Shown here piece after piece: positions 35,484 to 43,132 of a stretch of DNA of 46,149 bases; the stretch's first letter is position 1, and every line of letters begins with the position of its first letter. The DNA is taken from NCBI GenBank assembly GCA_013791885.1, contig VMSZ01000049.1, positions 1-46,149 on the forward strand, read 5' to 3'. Position numbers and translations under genes: made by a program. Source of the DNA: Sulfurimonas sp. GTDB taxonomy: Bacteria > Campylobacterota > Campylobacteria > Campylobacterales > Sulfurimonadaceae. A model generated the notes under the pieces. It was not told where the DNA came from. It searched no databases and worked only from the letters and a program-made list of their open reading frames with translations.

Positions 35484-37079
35484 CTAGTCTCTTCCTCTAC
35501 CTGCAGTTGAACGACCTCTTGAACCAGAAGAAGAACTGTTCCCACGGTAACCGCCGCCACCGCCATCACGTGTTCCACGTTCACGACTTCCGCCGCCAGA
35601 ACCGCCGCCTGAGCTTGGTTTGCTTCCACGGTATCCGCCACCAGAGCTTGAACCGCCGCTTCTGTTACGGCTACGACCTTTAAAGTCTCTACCGCCACCG
35701 CCTCTTTGGTTAGCTCTCTCAAGGATTGCTTCAATTCTATCAGCCGGAATACCAATATTATTTGGCCCTTTGATATCTTGTTTGTCTAGAATCATAGAGA
35801 TTAGTTTGAACATGATAGTCTCTTCATCAATATCTTGCTTAAGTCTGTCTAAAACTTTGTGTGCCTCATCGTAGATGTGTTGGTCTTCAATAGTTTTAAC
35901 CATATTTTCAACAGTAGATACGCGTAGGTCATTTTTACTTGGAACATAAGCGTGAGCCATTGAAGTTCCAACTTTTTGTTTAATACGCTGTAATTCTTTG
36001 AATTCTAACGGAGTTAAAAGTGTAATTGCTTTCCCTTTTGTACCTGCACGCCCAGTTCTACCGATACGGTGAACATAAGACTCAGGATCAAACGGAATAT
36101 GATAGTTGAAAACGTGAGAAATGTTATCAACGTGAATACCACGTGCAGCAACGTCTGTTGCAACAAGTACTTTTACAGAGTTGCTTTTGAAACCTTTAAT
36201 AACAGTTTCACGTTGACGCTGCTCCATGTCTCCATGAAGACCGTTTGCTAAATAACCTGCGTTTGATAAAACATTTGAAAGTCTGTCAACTTCGCTTTTT
36301 GTTCTACAAAATACAACAGATTTTTTTGTGATTTCAGAGTCCATTAAACGGATGATTGCATCATCTCTTTCTGATTCTTCAATTACATAGTAAAGTTGTT
36401 CAATGTCAGTATTTGTTGTTTCACCTTTAGTGATAGAGACAAATTCAGGGTTTTGTAAAATTCTTGAAGCAAGAGTTTTAATCGGCTGAGGCATTGTCGC
36501 TGAAAATAAAAGTGTTTGACGGTTTGTCGGAAGGTATGAAAAAATTTCATTAATGTCATCCAAAAATCCCATGTCAAGCATTTCATCTGCTTCGTCTAAA
36601 ACAACCATGCTTGGAGCAAAGTTATCTATCATGTTCTTTTTCAAAATGTCCAAAAGACGTCCCGGAGTAGCAACAACTATATTTGCCCCTCTGTTTATAA
36701 GGTCAAGTTGACGGCTGTATGAGCTACCGCCATAAACAGTTACAGTTTTAACGCCCATATTTCTGCCGTACTTAAATAACTCATCAGAAACCTGAGTCGC
36801 AAGTTCACGTGTTGGAGTAATAACTAAAACTTCAACGCCGCCTTTAAGGTGCATATTATTGATAGCCGGAAGACCAAACGCAGCAGTTTTACCTGTACCT
36901 GTGTGTGCTTGACCGACCATGTCGCGTCCAGCTAGAACAAAAGGAATTGCCTGTGCCTGAATAGGGCTTGGAACTACGAATCCAGCATCTTTGATACTAC
37001 GTAGTACTTCTTTTTTTAAACCGAGGTCATCGAATGTGAGTTCTTCTACTGAAGAGTTTTGTTGTGCATTTTCTTGCAT
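35484..37079 (-). CDS. DEAD-box ATP-dependent RNA helicase
   Basis: 531 residues. The N-terminal Q-motif region (FVVPSPIQAQAIP), Walker A AHTGTGKTAAF, VVLDEADEMLDMGF, SATMP and the C-terminal helicase block RTGRAGTKGKA are complete. Residues about 455-531 form a low-complexity tail of glycine, serine and arginine (RGG-like repeats), typical of RNA-binding tails in DeaD/CsdA and RhlE relatives. It remodels RNA in ribosome assembly, mRNA decay or cold adaptation. AAGGAG precedes the start. Two possible minus-strand -10 boxes lie 75-90 bases upstream, giving a leader of roughly 70 bases as in cold-shock helicase mRNAs. Confidence 0.93.
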   Translation of the reverse strand: MQENAQQNSSVEELTFDDLGLKKEVLRSIKDAGFVVPSPIQAQAIPFVLAGRDMVGQAHTGTGKTAAFGLPAINNMHLKGGVEVLVITPTRELATQVSDELFKYGRNMGVKTVTVYGGSSYSRQLDLINRGANIVVATPGRLLDILKKNMIDNFAPSMVVLDEADEMLDMGFLDDINEIFSYLPTNRQTLLFSATMPQPIKTLASRILQNPEFVSITKGETTNTDIEQLYYVIEESERDDAIIRLMDSEITKKSVVFCRTKSEVDRLSNVLSNAGYLANGLHGDMEQRQRETVIKGFKSNSVKVLVATDVAARGIHVDNISHVFNYHIPFDPESYVHRIGRTGRAGTKGKAITLLTPLEFKELQRIKQKVGTSMAHAYVPSKNDLRVSTVENMVKTIEDQHIYDEAHKVLDRLKQDIDEETIMFKLISMILDKQDIKGPNNIGIPADRIEAILERANQRGGGGRDFKGRSRNRSGGSSSGGGYRGSKPSSGGGSGGGSRERGTRDGGGGGYRGNSSSSGSRGRSTAGRGRD

Positions 37080-37153
37080 CTTAATCCTTTAATTTAAGGA
37101 GATGATACAAGATTGCTAAACTAAAAGCATCTTCCCCTCAAAGTATTTCGCGA

Positions 37154-37159
37154 ATTATA
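37154..37159 (-). promoter_or_regulatory. Probable -10 box for the DEAD-box helicase gene
   Basis: The minus strand reads GTATAATTC at 37160-37152; a second TATAAT lies at 37173-37168. The rest of the 289-base gap up to rmuC is AT-rich and contains nothing else I can identify. Confidence 0.4.
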
Positions 37160-37336
37160 CCCAAAAAATTATAAGGAATAATTAAAGATGTGTATATTTT
37201 AAATTAGTTAAGTTTATAATGCTTCCTAAAGACACTGATAGTGATAATTTATTAATTTGTGTCAGGATAAAATCTTGAGGTATTGATGATTTATATTTCA
37301 TTATGCCACATTTATTTATGAGAGATTCAAAAAGTG

Positions 37337-37342
37337 TATAAT
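37337..37342 (+). promoter_or_regulatory. Probable -10 box for rmuC
   Basis: TATAAT in GTGTATAATCAC, followed by a GAGAGG ribosome site (37356-37361) that favours the TTG start at 37369. Confidence 0.5.
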
Positions 37343-37368
37343 CACTTACAAACTTGAGAGGATTTTAT

Positions 37369-38628
37369 TTGCAATTAGATTTGAACTTAATTATCGCCAT
37401 CGTGGGCCTATTGTCTGCCGTTGTATTACTGTTTTTATATTTAAAACAAAAAGATATAAGTAAAGAGCAGTTTTTTCAAAATGAAGAGTTCCGTATTTAC
37501 ATAGAAAAAATTTTAGAAGAAAAAAATGAGTTAAAGCTTCATCATGCAATTTTAAATACACGCTATGAATCAGAGATACAAAGTTCAGCGGAAAAACTAA
37601 ACGCGATGCAAAACGCCAAAGATGAACTCTCAAAAGAGTTTAAAATTTTAGCAAATCAAATTTTTGAAGATAAATCAAAACAGTTTAACCACGTGCATAA
37701 AGAGCAGTTTGAAATGCTGCTCAAACCATTTCGCGAGCAAATCAGCAATTTTTCCACACAATCTAAAGAACAGTTTAATTACGAAACCAGAGAGAGACAT
37801 CTTCTAAAAAATGAACTCCTGCGTTTAAAAGAGATGAATCAGCAACTCTCTAGTGATGCGGTTAATTTGACAAAAGCTCTTAAAGGTGAGAATAAAACGC
37901 AGGGGAACTGGGGCGAAATTGTTTTAGAGAGAATTCTCGAACAATCAGGACTTCGCAAGGGTATTGAGTATGAAACGCAGAGTACGCTTAAAAATGATGA
38001 AGGAAAAGTGTACCGTCCTGATGTTGTCATTAAAATGCCCCAAGAGAGAGATATCATCATAGATTCTAAAGTTTCTTTAAATGCCTATGAGAGATTTATA
38101 AGTGCAGAGAACGAAACACTTAAGTCTTTGGCCCTAAAAGAGCACCTTGCAAGCATAGCTTCGCATGTTAGAGAACTCAGCGCTAAAAAATATGAGAGAC
38201 TTGGGGGAATTAACACACTTGATTACGTGCTGCTGTTTATGCCCATAGAAGGTGCATTTATGTTAGCACTGAGTGAAGATGGAGAATTCTTTAAAAAAGC
38301 ATATGAGAATAATATCTTAGTTGTTTCACCTTCGACACTCCTCGTAACACTGCGAACGATAGAACACATTTGGCGTACGCAAAAACAGCAGGATCATGCT
38401 AAAAAAATAGCTGATGAAGCAGAGGCTATGTATGAAAAACTCGTCGGCTTTGTTGATGAAATGCAAAATATAGGCTCTTTTTTACAAAAAGCCCAAGGTG
38501 CTCATGAAAATGCAATGAAGCGACTCAGTACAGGGCGCGGGAATATTATTAAAAGAGCTCAAAATATGAAAGAGCTAGGCCTTAAGCCAAAAACAGAACT
38601 AAGACTCCTTAGTGAGGATGATGTATGA
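37369..38628 (+). CDS. rmuC: DNA recombination protein RmuC
   Basis: 419 residues from TTG at 37369, chosen because GAGAGG lies seven bases upstream; TTG at 37354 would put that site inside the gene. An N-terminal membrane segment (about 4-22) is followed by a coiled coil (about 30-165) and the RmuC nuclease-like domain: NWGEIVLERILEQSGL, VYRPDVVIKMPQERDIIIDSKVSL, FMPIEGAFMLAL and VVSPSTLLVTLRTIEHIWR. RmuC limits DNA inversions at repeats and is a PD-(D/E)XK-type protein. It overlaps the next gene by four bases. Confidence 0.93.
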   Translation: MQLDLNLIIAIVGLLSAVVLLFLYLKQKDISKEQFFQNEEFRIYIEKILEEKNELKLHHAILNTRYESEIQSSAEKLNAMQNAKDELSKEFKILANQIFEDKSKQFNHVHKEQFEMLLKPFREQISNFSTQSKEQFNYETRERHLLKNELLRLKEMNQQLSSDAVNLTKALKGENKTQGNWGEIVLERILEQSGLRKGIEYETQSTLKNDEGKVYRPDVVIKMPQERDIIIDSKVSLNAYERFISAENETLKSLALKEHLASIASHVRELSAKKYERLGGINTLDYVLLFMPIEGAFMLALSEDGEFFKKAYENNILVVSPSTLLVTLRTIEHIWRTQKQQDHAKKIADEAEAMYEKLVGFVDEMQNIGSFLQKAQGAHENAMKRLSTGRGNIIKRAQNMKELGLKPKTELRLLSEDDV

Positions 38629-40484
38629 AAGCAGATGAAAATAGATTAATACCCTATCTTATAGTTGTAATTCCTTTGACTTTAGTTTTGCTTGCGAGTT
38701 TTTTTATTGGTTCGTTTTATCTTGAAAAGATGCGGCAGCACTTTAATTTTACAAAAGAGCAGGCAATCAAAGAGCATACAGAGTCAAAAAAAGTAAAAAG
38801 CCAAATGTGGACAAAACAGCTCAATCTGCTTTTTGAGTATAGATATAACAGCATTCAAGAAGAGATAGAATCGGAGTTAAACGCAAGAGTCAAAATGGCC
38901 TATAAAAATGCCATGCAAATCCATGAAAAGTATAAAAATAAAAAATCTTTTACTGAGATTCAAAGCAGGATTATAGATGCTTTGAGCAATATATCTGATG
39001 GTGAGGATAGAGGTGTTATTTTTGTAACGGACTATAAGGGGAATTCCATTTTAATGGGAAGTCAAAACCGAGATAAAAATAATTTAGCAGCATACATTGA
39101 TGCAGATTTACGTTCTATTGTACTAGAAGAGATACAAATCGCAAGGAAAAAAGGAGTAGGACTTTTAACTTCACGAGATGAAAAAACACTCGAGAAAGAA
39201 ATTATATTAGTGAAAGATCTCAAAGAATACAACATTATAATAGGTTCAAATATCAGGGTGGCAGATAAGATAGAAGAACTGAAAGTTTCTTTGCTTGAAA
39301 TGGTAAAGAGCATTCCGGTAGACAAATCTGATTTTATTGCTGTTTTTGATGCAAAAATAGAGAAATATATTTCAGGAACAGGCGAAGAGAGACTCAATGA
39401 GAATGATCTGGCTGCGATACGGGAGAATTTACAAGATACAGCTCAGTGGCACAATAAGGAGATAGTCAGATACCAATACTATAGTATTTACTCCAAGGAA
39501 TTGGATTGGCATTTGATATATGGTTTTGATAATTTCTCAATGACTTCCCAAGAGCTGAAAAAACAAAAAGATTTAGAAAAGCTCTTAGATGAAGAATTTG
39601 ATTTTATTCTAAAAGCGTCGGCTTTGATAGTGCTTTTTGTTGTGATTTTATCATTACTGCTCTCAAGAAAAATCAATAAAATATTTAAGCAGTATCAAGA
39701 TGAGGTCCAAATGAGAAGTATTGAACTCCATGAGCTTAACCGCTCTCTTGAACAGAGAGTGGCAAATGAGATAAATGCTCATAGAAATAAAGACAAAATG
39801 CTTATACAGCAGTCAAAAATGGCTGAAATGGGTGATATGCTCAGTATGATTGCGCATCAATGGAGACAGCCGCTGAATCAAATTTCCTATGTTTTTATGA
39901 ATATAGATTCAGCCTATGAGTACAAAGAGCTTTCTAAGGAGTATCTTGAGAGCAAGATTAAAGAAGCAAATGAGCAGTTAGAATTTATGTCGGCAACCAT
40001 TGATGATTTTAGAAACTATTTTAGACCTGATAAAGAAAAAGAGCTTGTCCTGGTGGGAGATGTCGTTAAAAAAAGCATAACATTGATGCAAAATTCATTG
40101 GACATGAGCGGGATACAGATTAAGCAAATCTCTGAGGGAACTGCTTTAACGCAGGTCTATAAAAATGAGTTTACGCAGGTTCTGCTTAATCTCATTAAAA
40201 ATGCAAAAGATGCTTTAGTAGATAATAAAATCAAAAATCCAAAAATAGTTATCAGGTCAACCGCGACAAGAGAAAAAGTGCGTGTAGAAATTTGTGATAA
40301 CGGCGGCGGAATTGATGAAACAATTATAGATAAAATATTTGATCCTTATTTTTCTACCAAAGATCAAAAACAGGGAACAGGTCTTGGACTTTATATGTCT
40401 AAGATGATTATTGATGAACATCTCAATGGAAAATTAAGCGTTTATAATACCAAATATGGTGTCTGCTTTAAAATAGAAATCTAA
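38625..40484 (+). CDS. Sensor histidine kinase with periplasmic Cache-type region
   Basis: 619 residues. Membrane segments at about 9-31 and 329-347 enclose a 295-residue periplasmic region with two Cache-like modules (GVIFVTDYKGNSILMG; FIAVFDAKIEKYISGTG). A coiled coil leads to the dimerisation domain with H411 in SMIAHQWRQPLNQI, and then N-box NLIKNAKDAL, G1 CDNGGGID, F and G2 GTGLGLYMSKMI. The H-box wording is characteristic of Campylobacterota and Deltaproteobacteria. No response regulator gene is adjacent, so the partner is elsewhere. It is translationally coupled to rmuC by a four-base overlap, which is unlikely to indicate shared function. Confidence 0.92.
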   Translation: MKADENRLIPYLIVVIPLTLVLLASFFIGSFYLEKMRQHFNFTKEQAIKEHTESKKVKSQMWTKQLNLLFEYRYNSIQEEIESELNARVKMAYKNAMQIHEKYKNKKSFTEIQSRIIDALSNISDGEDRGVIFVTDYKGNSILMGSQNRDKNNLAAYIDADLRSIVLEEIQIARKKGVGLLTSRDEKTLEKEIILVKDLKEYNIIIGSNIRVADKIEELKVSLLEMVKSIPVDKSDFIAVFDAKIEKYISGTGEERLNENDLAAIRENLQDTAQWHNKEIVRYQYYSIYSKELDWHLIYGFDNFSMTSQELKKQKDLEKLLDEEFDFILKASALIVLFVVILSLLLSRKINKIFKQYQDEVQMRSIELHELNRSLEQRVANEINAHRNKDKMLIQQSKMAEMGDMLSMIAHQWRQPLNQISYVFMNIDSAYEYKELSKEYLESKIKEANEQLEFMSATIDDFRNYFRPDKEKELVLVGDVVKKSITLMQNSLDMSGIQIKQISEGTALTQVYKNEFTQVLLNLIKNAKDALVDNKIKNPKIVIRSTATREKVRVEICDNGGGIDETIIDKIFDPYFSTKDQKQGTGLGLYMSKMIIDEHLNGKLSVYNTKYGVCFKIEI

Positions 40485-40536
40485 TTTATTATTTCTATAT
40501 TTAAATAATGGTTATTTGAATACAATTCTACCAATT

Positions 40537-40842
40537 ATGAAAAAATACAAAACTATGATTCTTTCGGCTTTATTGTTTGCGTTTACACTCTTTACATTTC
40601 ACGATTATGTGCTTGAGTCCATAGATAAAGACACTCAATATGAGTTATGTTATTTAAAGTATGATAAAAATGCTTTAGATGTAGCTTCGAAAGTGCATAA
40701 TTCAATGCACGCAATGCTTGATGCAGTTGTATCACAGCCTCTCATCCCAACTATTTCCCTTCCAAATTCCAAGCCTATGCGTTTACAGAAAAGTTTTTTA
40801 TCTTGTATCAGTATAGTTCCCCAAAGGCCTCCTCTAAGTTAA
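40537..40842 (+). CDS. Small membrane-anchored protein upstream of RND efflux genes
   Basis: 101 residues from the ATG at 40537 (a TTG at 40516 is in frame but lacks a ribosome site). One hydrophobic segment at about 7-22 looks like a signal or anchor; the rest is probably periplasmic. The C-terminus ends PQRPPLS, reminiscent of DUF2946/CzcI-type small proteins coded beside metal-efflux RND operons, a weak resemblance only. There is no His-rich or Met-rich metal site. It precedes the TolC-like gene by 42 bases and may belong to the operon as an accessory or regulatory protein. Confidence 0.6.
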   Translation: MKKYKTMILSALLFAFTLFTFHDYVLESIDKDTQYELCYLKYDKNALDVASKVHNSMHAMLDAVVSQPLIPTISLPNSKPMRLQKSFLSCISIVPQRPPLS

Positions 40843-40884
40843 CCTTATTAAAAATAAAAATAAAATATTTTAAAAAGGATTCCA

Positions 40885-42084
40885 ATGATAAAAAAATTAT
40901 CTTACATTATTTTAGTTTCTGCCAATATGTATGCCTATAGTTTAACTGAAATATTAGACCATGCAAAAGAGAGCCACAGTGCTGCGGTTATCAAAGAAAA
41001 AGCTGCATCAGATGTCGCAAACGAAGAGCTGTTCACAACTTATGAAGCCCCGCATCTTGGGTTAAGTTCTACTCATGCAAAAGCTCCTGCTGAAGATGGA
41101 CTGGAATACGGACTTTCATTTTCTCAAAACATATCCAAGCCTTTTGGCGCAACGCAAAAAGAAAACGCAAGCAAGTATGCCATAAAGGCCATAGAACAAA
41201 AAATGGAGCATGAGCTGCATATTTTTACGCTTGAAGTGACAGCAAGATACCACAACGCCTGCGTATCCAAAGAGATGAGTGAGACTGCACAGGCGCTTTA
41301 TGATGAGCAAAGTTTTAGAGTGACTCAACTCCAAAAGGCTTATGACTTAGGTGAGATATCAAAGCAGAGTTTACTTTTTCACAAACTCGACCTGGTAAAA
41401 CTTTATCAAACACTCAATACGTATAAACGCAATGCTTTGGAAAAAACTGCTTATTTAAATGAAAGCGTTGACAACCTTGTTATAAATGAAGTCCAATGCA
41501 GTGATCTTGTGGAAATTCGCAAAGACATTCAACTTGGTGAGATAACTGAGCATGGGGAAATTCAAGAAATCGGTTTTATGAAACAATCAACAGATTCTCT
41601 TGTCAGTCTGCAAAATACAGCCTTGAGTTCTTTGGGTTATGAACTGATGTACAACAAAGAGCTTGATACTACGCGTTATACTTTTGGTGTGAAAATTCCT
41701 ATGGATTTTTTATCTTCCCAAAGAGAACTTGAAAAAGCAAAATATCTTCATTTGGATGCTTCTATTGAGGCAGAAAAGAATTCACTTATGTCCAAGATAC
41801 AAGAACATTCAAACTATATGCTTCTCAAGGTTCAGACACTTTATGATGAATATATGCTTTTTAAAGAAGAACTTGTTCCGATGAGTTTCGAACTCAAAGA
41901 ACTCTCCAAAACAGCGCGTCTCTCAGGCGAAGGAAGCATGATGGAACATTTAGACAGTACGCGTTCGTATACACAAAATGTTCTAGAAATGTTAGAAATA
42001 AAACGAAAATATTATGACGAGCTTTTTGAGCTCTACAAAACAGCAGATTTAAGCTTAGGAGAACACTGTGCGAATATTCATTAA
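40885..42084 (+). CDS. TolC-family outer-membrane efflux protein
   Basis: 399 residues with a short signal peptide (about 1-17, ending MYAYS). Two long helical stretches (about 20-160 and 255-395), predicted to be coiled coils of the periplasmic tunnel, are separated by the expected barrel segments; the sequence YDLGEISKQSLLFHKLDLV is a typical TolC/CusC helix. It is somewhat short for the family (usually 420-480). A good AAAAAGGA ribosome site precedes the ATG. Its 3' end overlaps the adaptor gene by 17 bases, so the three efflux genes are translationally coupled. Confidence 0.85.
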   Translation: MIKKLSYIILVSANMYAYSLTEILDHAKESHSAAVIKEKAASDVANEELFTTYEAPHLGLSSTHAKAPAEDGLEYGLSFSQNISKPFGATQKENASKYAIKAIEQKMEHELHIFTLEVTARYHNACVSKEMSETAQALYDEQSFRVTQLQKAYDLGEISKQSLLFHKLDLVKLYQTLNTYKRNALEKTAYLNESVDNLVINEVQCSDLVEIRKDIQLGEITEHGEIQEIGFMKQSTDSLVSLQNTALSSLGYELMYNKELDTTRYTFGVKIPMDFLSSQRELEKAKYLHLDASIEAEKNSLMSKIQEHSNYMLLKVQTLYDEYMLFKEELVPMSFELKELSKTARLSGEGSMMEHLDSTRSYTQNVLEMLEIKRKYYDELFELYKTADLSLGEHCANIH

Positions 42085-43132
42085 CTTATTACTTTTGGGT
42101 GCAACGGTTTTTGCATCGCAAAACATTACAATCTCACAAAAACAGCAAAATGACTTGGGCATTAAGGTTCAAGAAATAACAGTTGTCGGTACTGTTGACT
42201 TTGGTCCATATAACGGTATGGCTGTCTTAGATAAAAAAGATATGCTCTCGGTCAGTTCAAACGTTGAGGCAATAGTCAAAGAGATTTATGTGAGAAAATT
42301 TTCTCCCGTAAAAAAAGGAGACAAACTTTTAACGCTCCAAAGTAATGCACTTCTTGGAATGCAGCGAGAGTATATTGATTCTTTGATAGAAAATAAAAAC
42401 AGTACGCAAAATTACAATAGAGATGTTAAACTTGAATCAGAAGGTATTATTGCCAAAAAAGTCGTCTTGGCTTCAGAGCAATTAAAACGCAGTTCAGACT
42501 TACGAGTACAATTAAACGCAGCACAACTTTTGACAAACGGCTTTACAAAAGATATGTTGAAAAAACTTGCAAATACACAAACGCCGATAAAAGAGTTGAC
42601 TCTTTACAGCAGTGTCAACGGTGTTGTTTATGAAATTGATGCAAATGTCGGAGAATATGTTTCAGCCGATAAAAATCTGATGCTTATCTATGGCGATGGC
42701 AAAAGATATCTTGAACTTGATGTTCCTGTAGATATTGCGGGCAGTTTGTCTTTAGGCGATATTGCAGAATTCGCATCACATGAAGCCATCATTGTGGCTG
42801 TATCAAATATTGTCAATCCTCAAAACCAAAGTGTCAAAATACGTGCAGCCATTACAGATGCAAAAGGCATCTTTATAAACAAGGTTTATGATGTACGCAT
42901 CTATAAAAATGTTGACACTGCGTTTAAAGTCAAAAAAAGCTCTTTGGTTTTTAGTGACAACAAACCGTATTTATTTAAAAAAACAGAGACAGGTTTTGAA
43001 GTTCTTGATGTTACTATCATCCAAGAGAGAACCCAGTGTTACGTCGTCAGTGCTGAGCTTCATGCAGGTGACAGTGTAGCCGCAACTTCAACAGCAGCGC
43101 TTTTAAGTGCTATGGAGGAAAAAGATGAGTGA
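42068..43132 (+). CDS. RND efflux periplasmic adaptor (membrane fusion protein)
   Basis: 354 residues from GTG at 42068 with TTAGGAG upstream. Signal peptide 1-16 (VFASQ). A first barrel/lipoyl half (AIVKEIYVRKFSPVKKGDKLLTLQS), a hairpin (about 95-160), the second lipoyl half (LYSSVNGVVYEIDANVGEYVSADKNLMLIYGD) and a membrane-proximal domain follow in the usual order. No N-terminal metal-binding Met/His cluster as in CusB. It links the inner-membrane pump to the TolC-like channel. It overlaps both neighbours. Confidence 0.88.
   Translation: MRIFINLLLLGATVFASQNITISQKQQNDLGIKVQEITVVGTVDFGPYNGMAVLDKKDMLSVSSNVEAIVKEIYVRKFSPVKKGDKLLTLQSNALLGMQREYIDSLIENKNSTQNYNRDVKLESEGIIAKKVVLASEQLKRSSDLRVQLNAAQLLTNGFTKDMLKKLANTQTPIKELTLYSSVNGVVYEIDANVGEYVSADKNLMLIYGDGKRYLELDVPVDIAGSLSLGDIAEFASHEAIIVAVSNIVNPQNQSVKIRAAITDAKGIFINKVYDVRIYKNVDTAFKVKKSSLVFSDNKPYLFKKTETGFEVLDVTIIQERTQCYVVSAELHAGDSVAATSTAALLSAMEEKDE

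Noticed and set aside
35484-35720. The repeated GGT/CGT tail of the helicase as a tandem DNA repeat or CRISPR-like array
   Set aside because: The units are irregular and in frame, coding a typical RGG-like RNA-binding tail; no spacer-repeat periodicity is present.
35474-35755. Alanine/valine-rich ORF of 93 residues
   Set aside because: It is an out-of-frame shadow of the glycine-rich tail of the DEAD-box helicase; its low complexity comes from the repeat codons.
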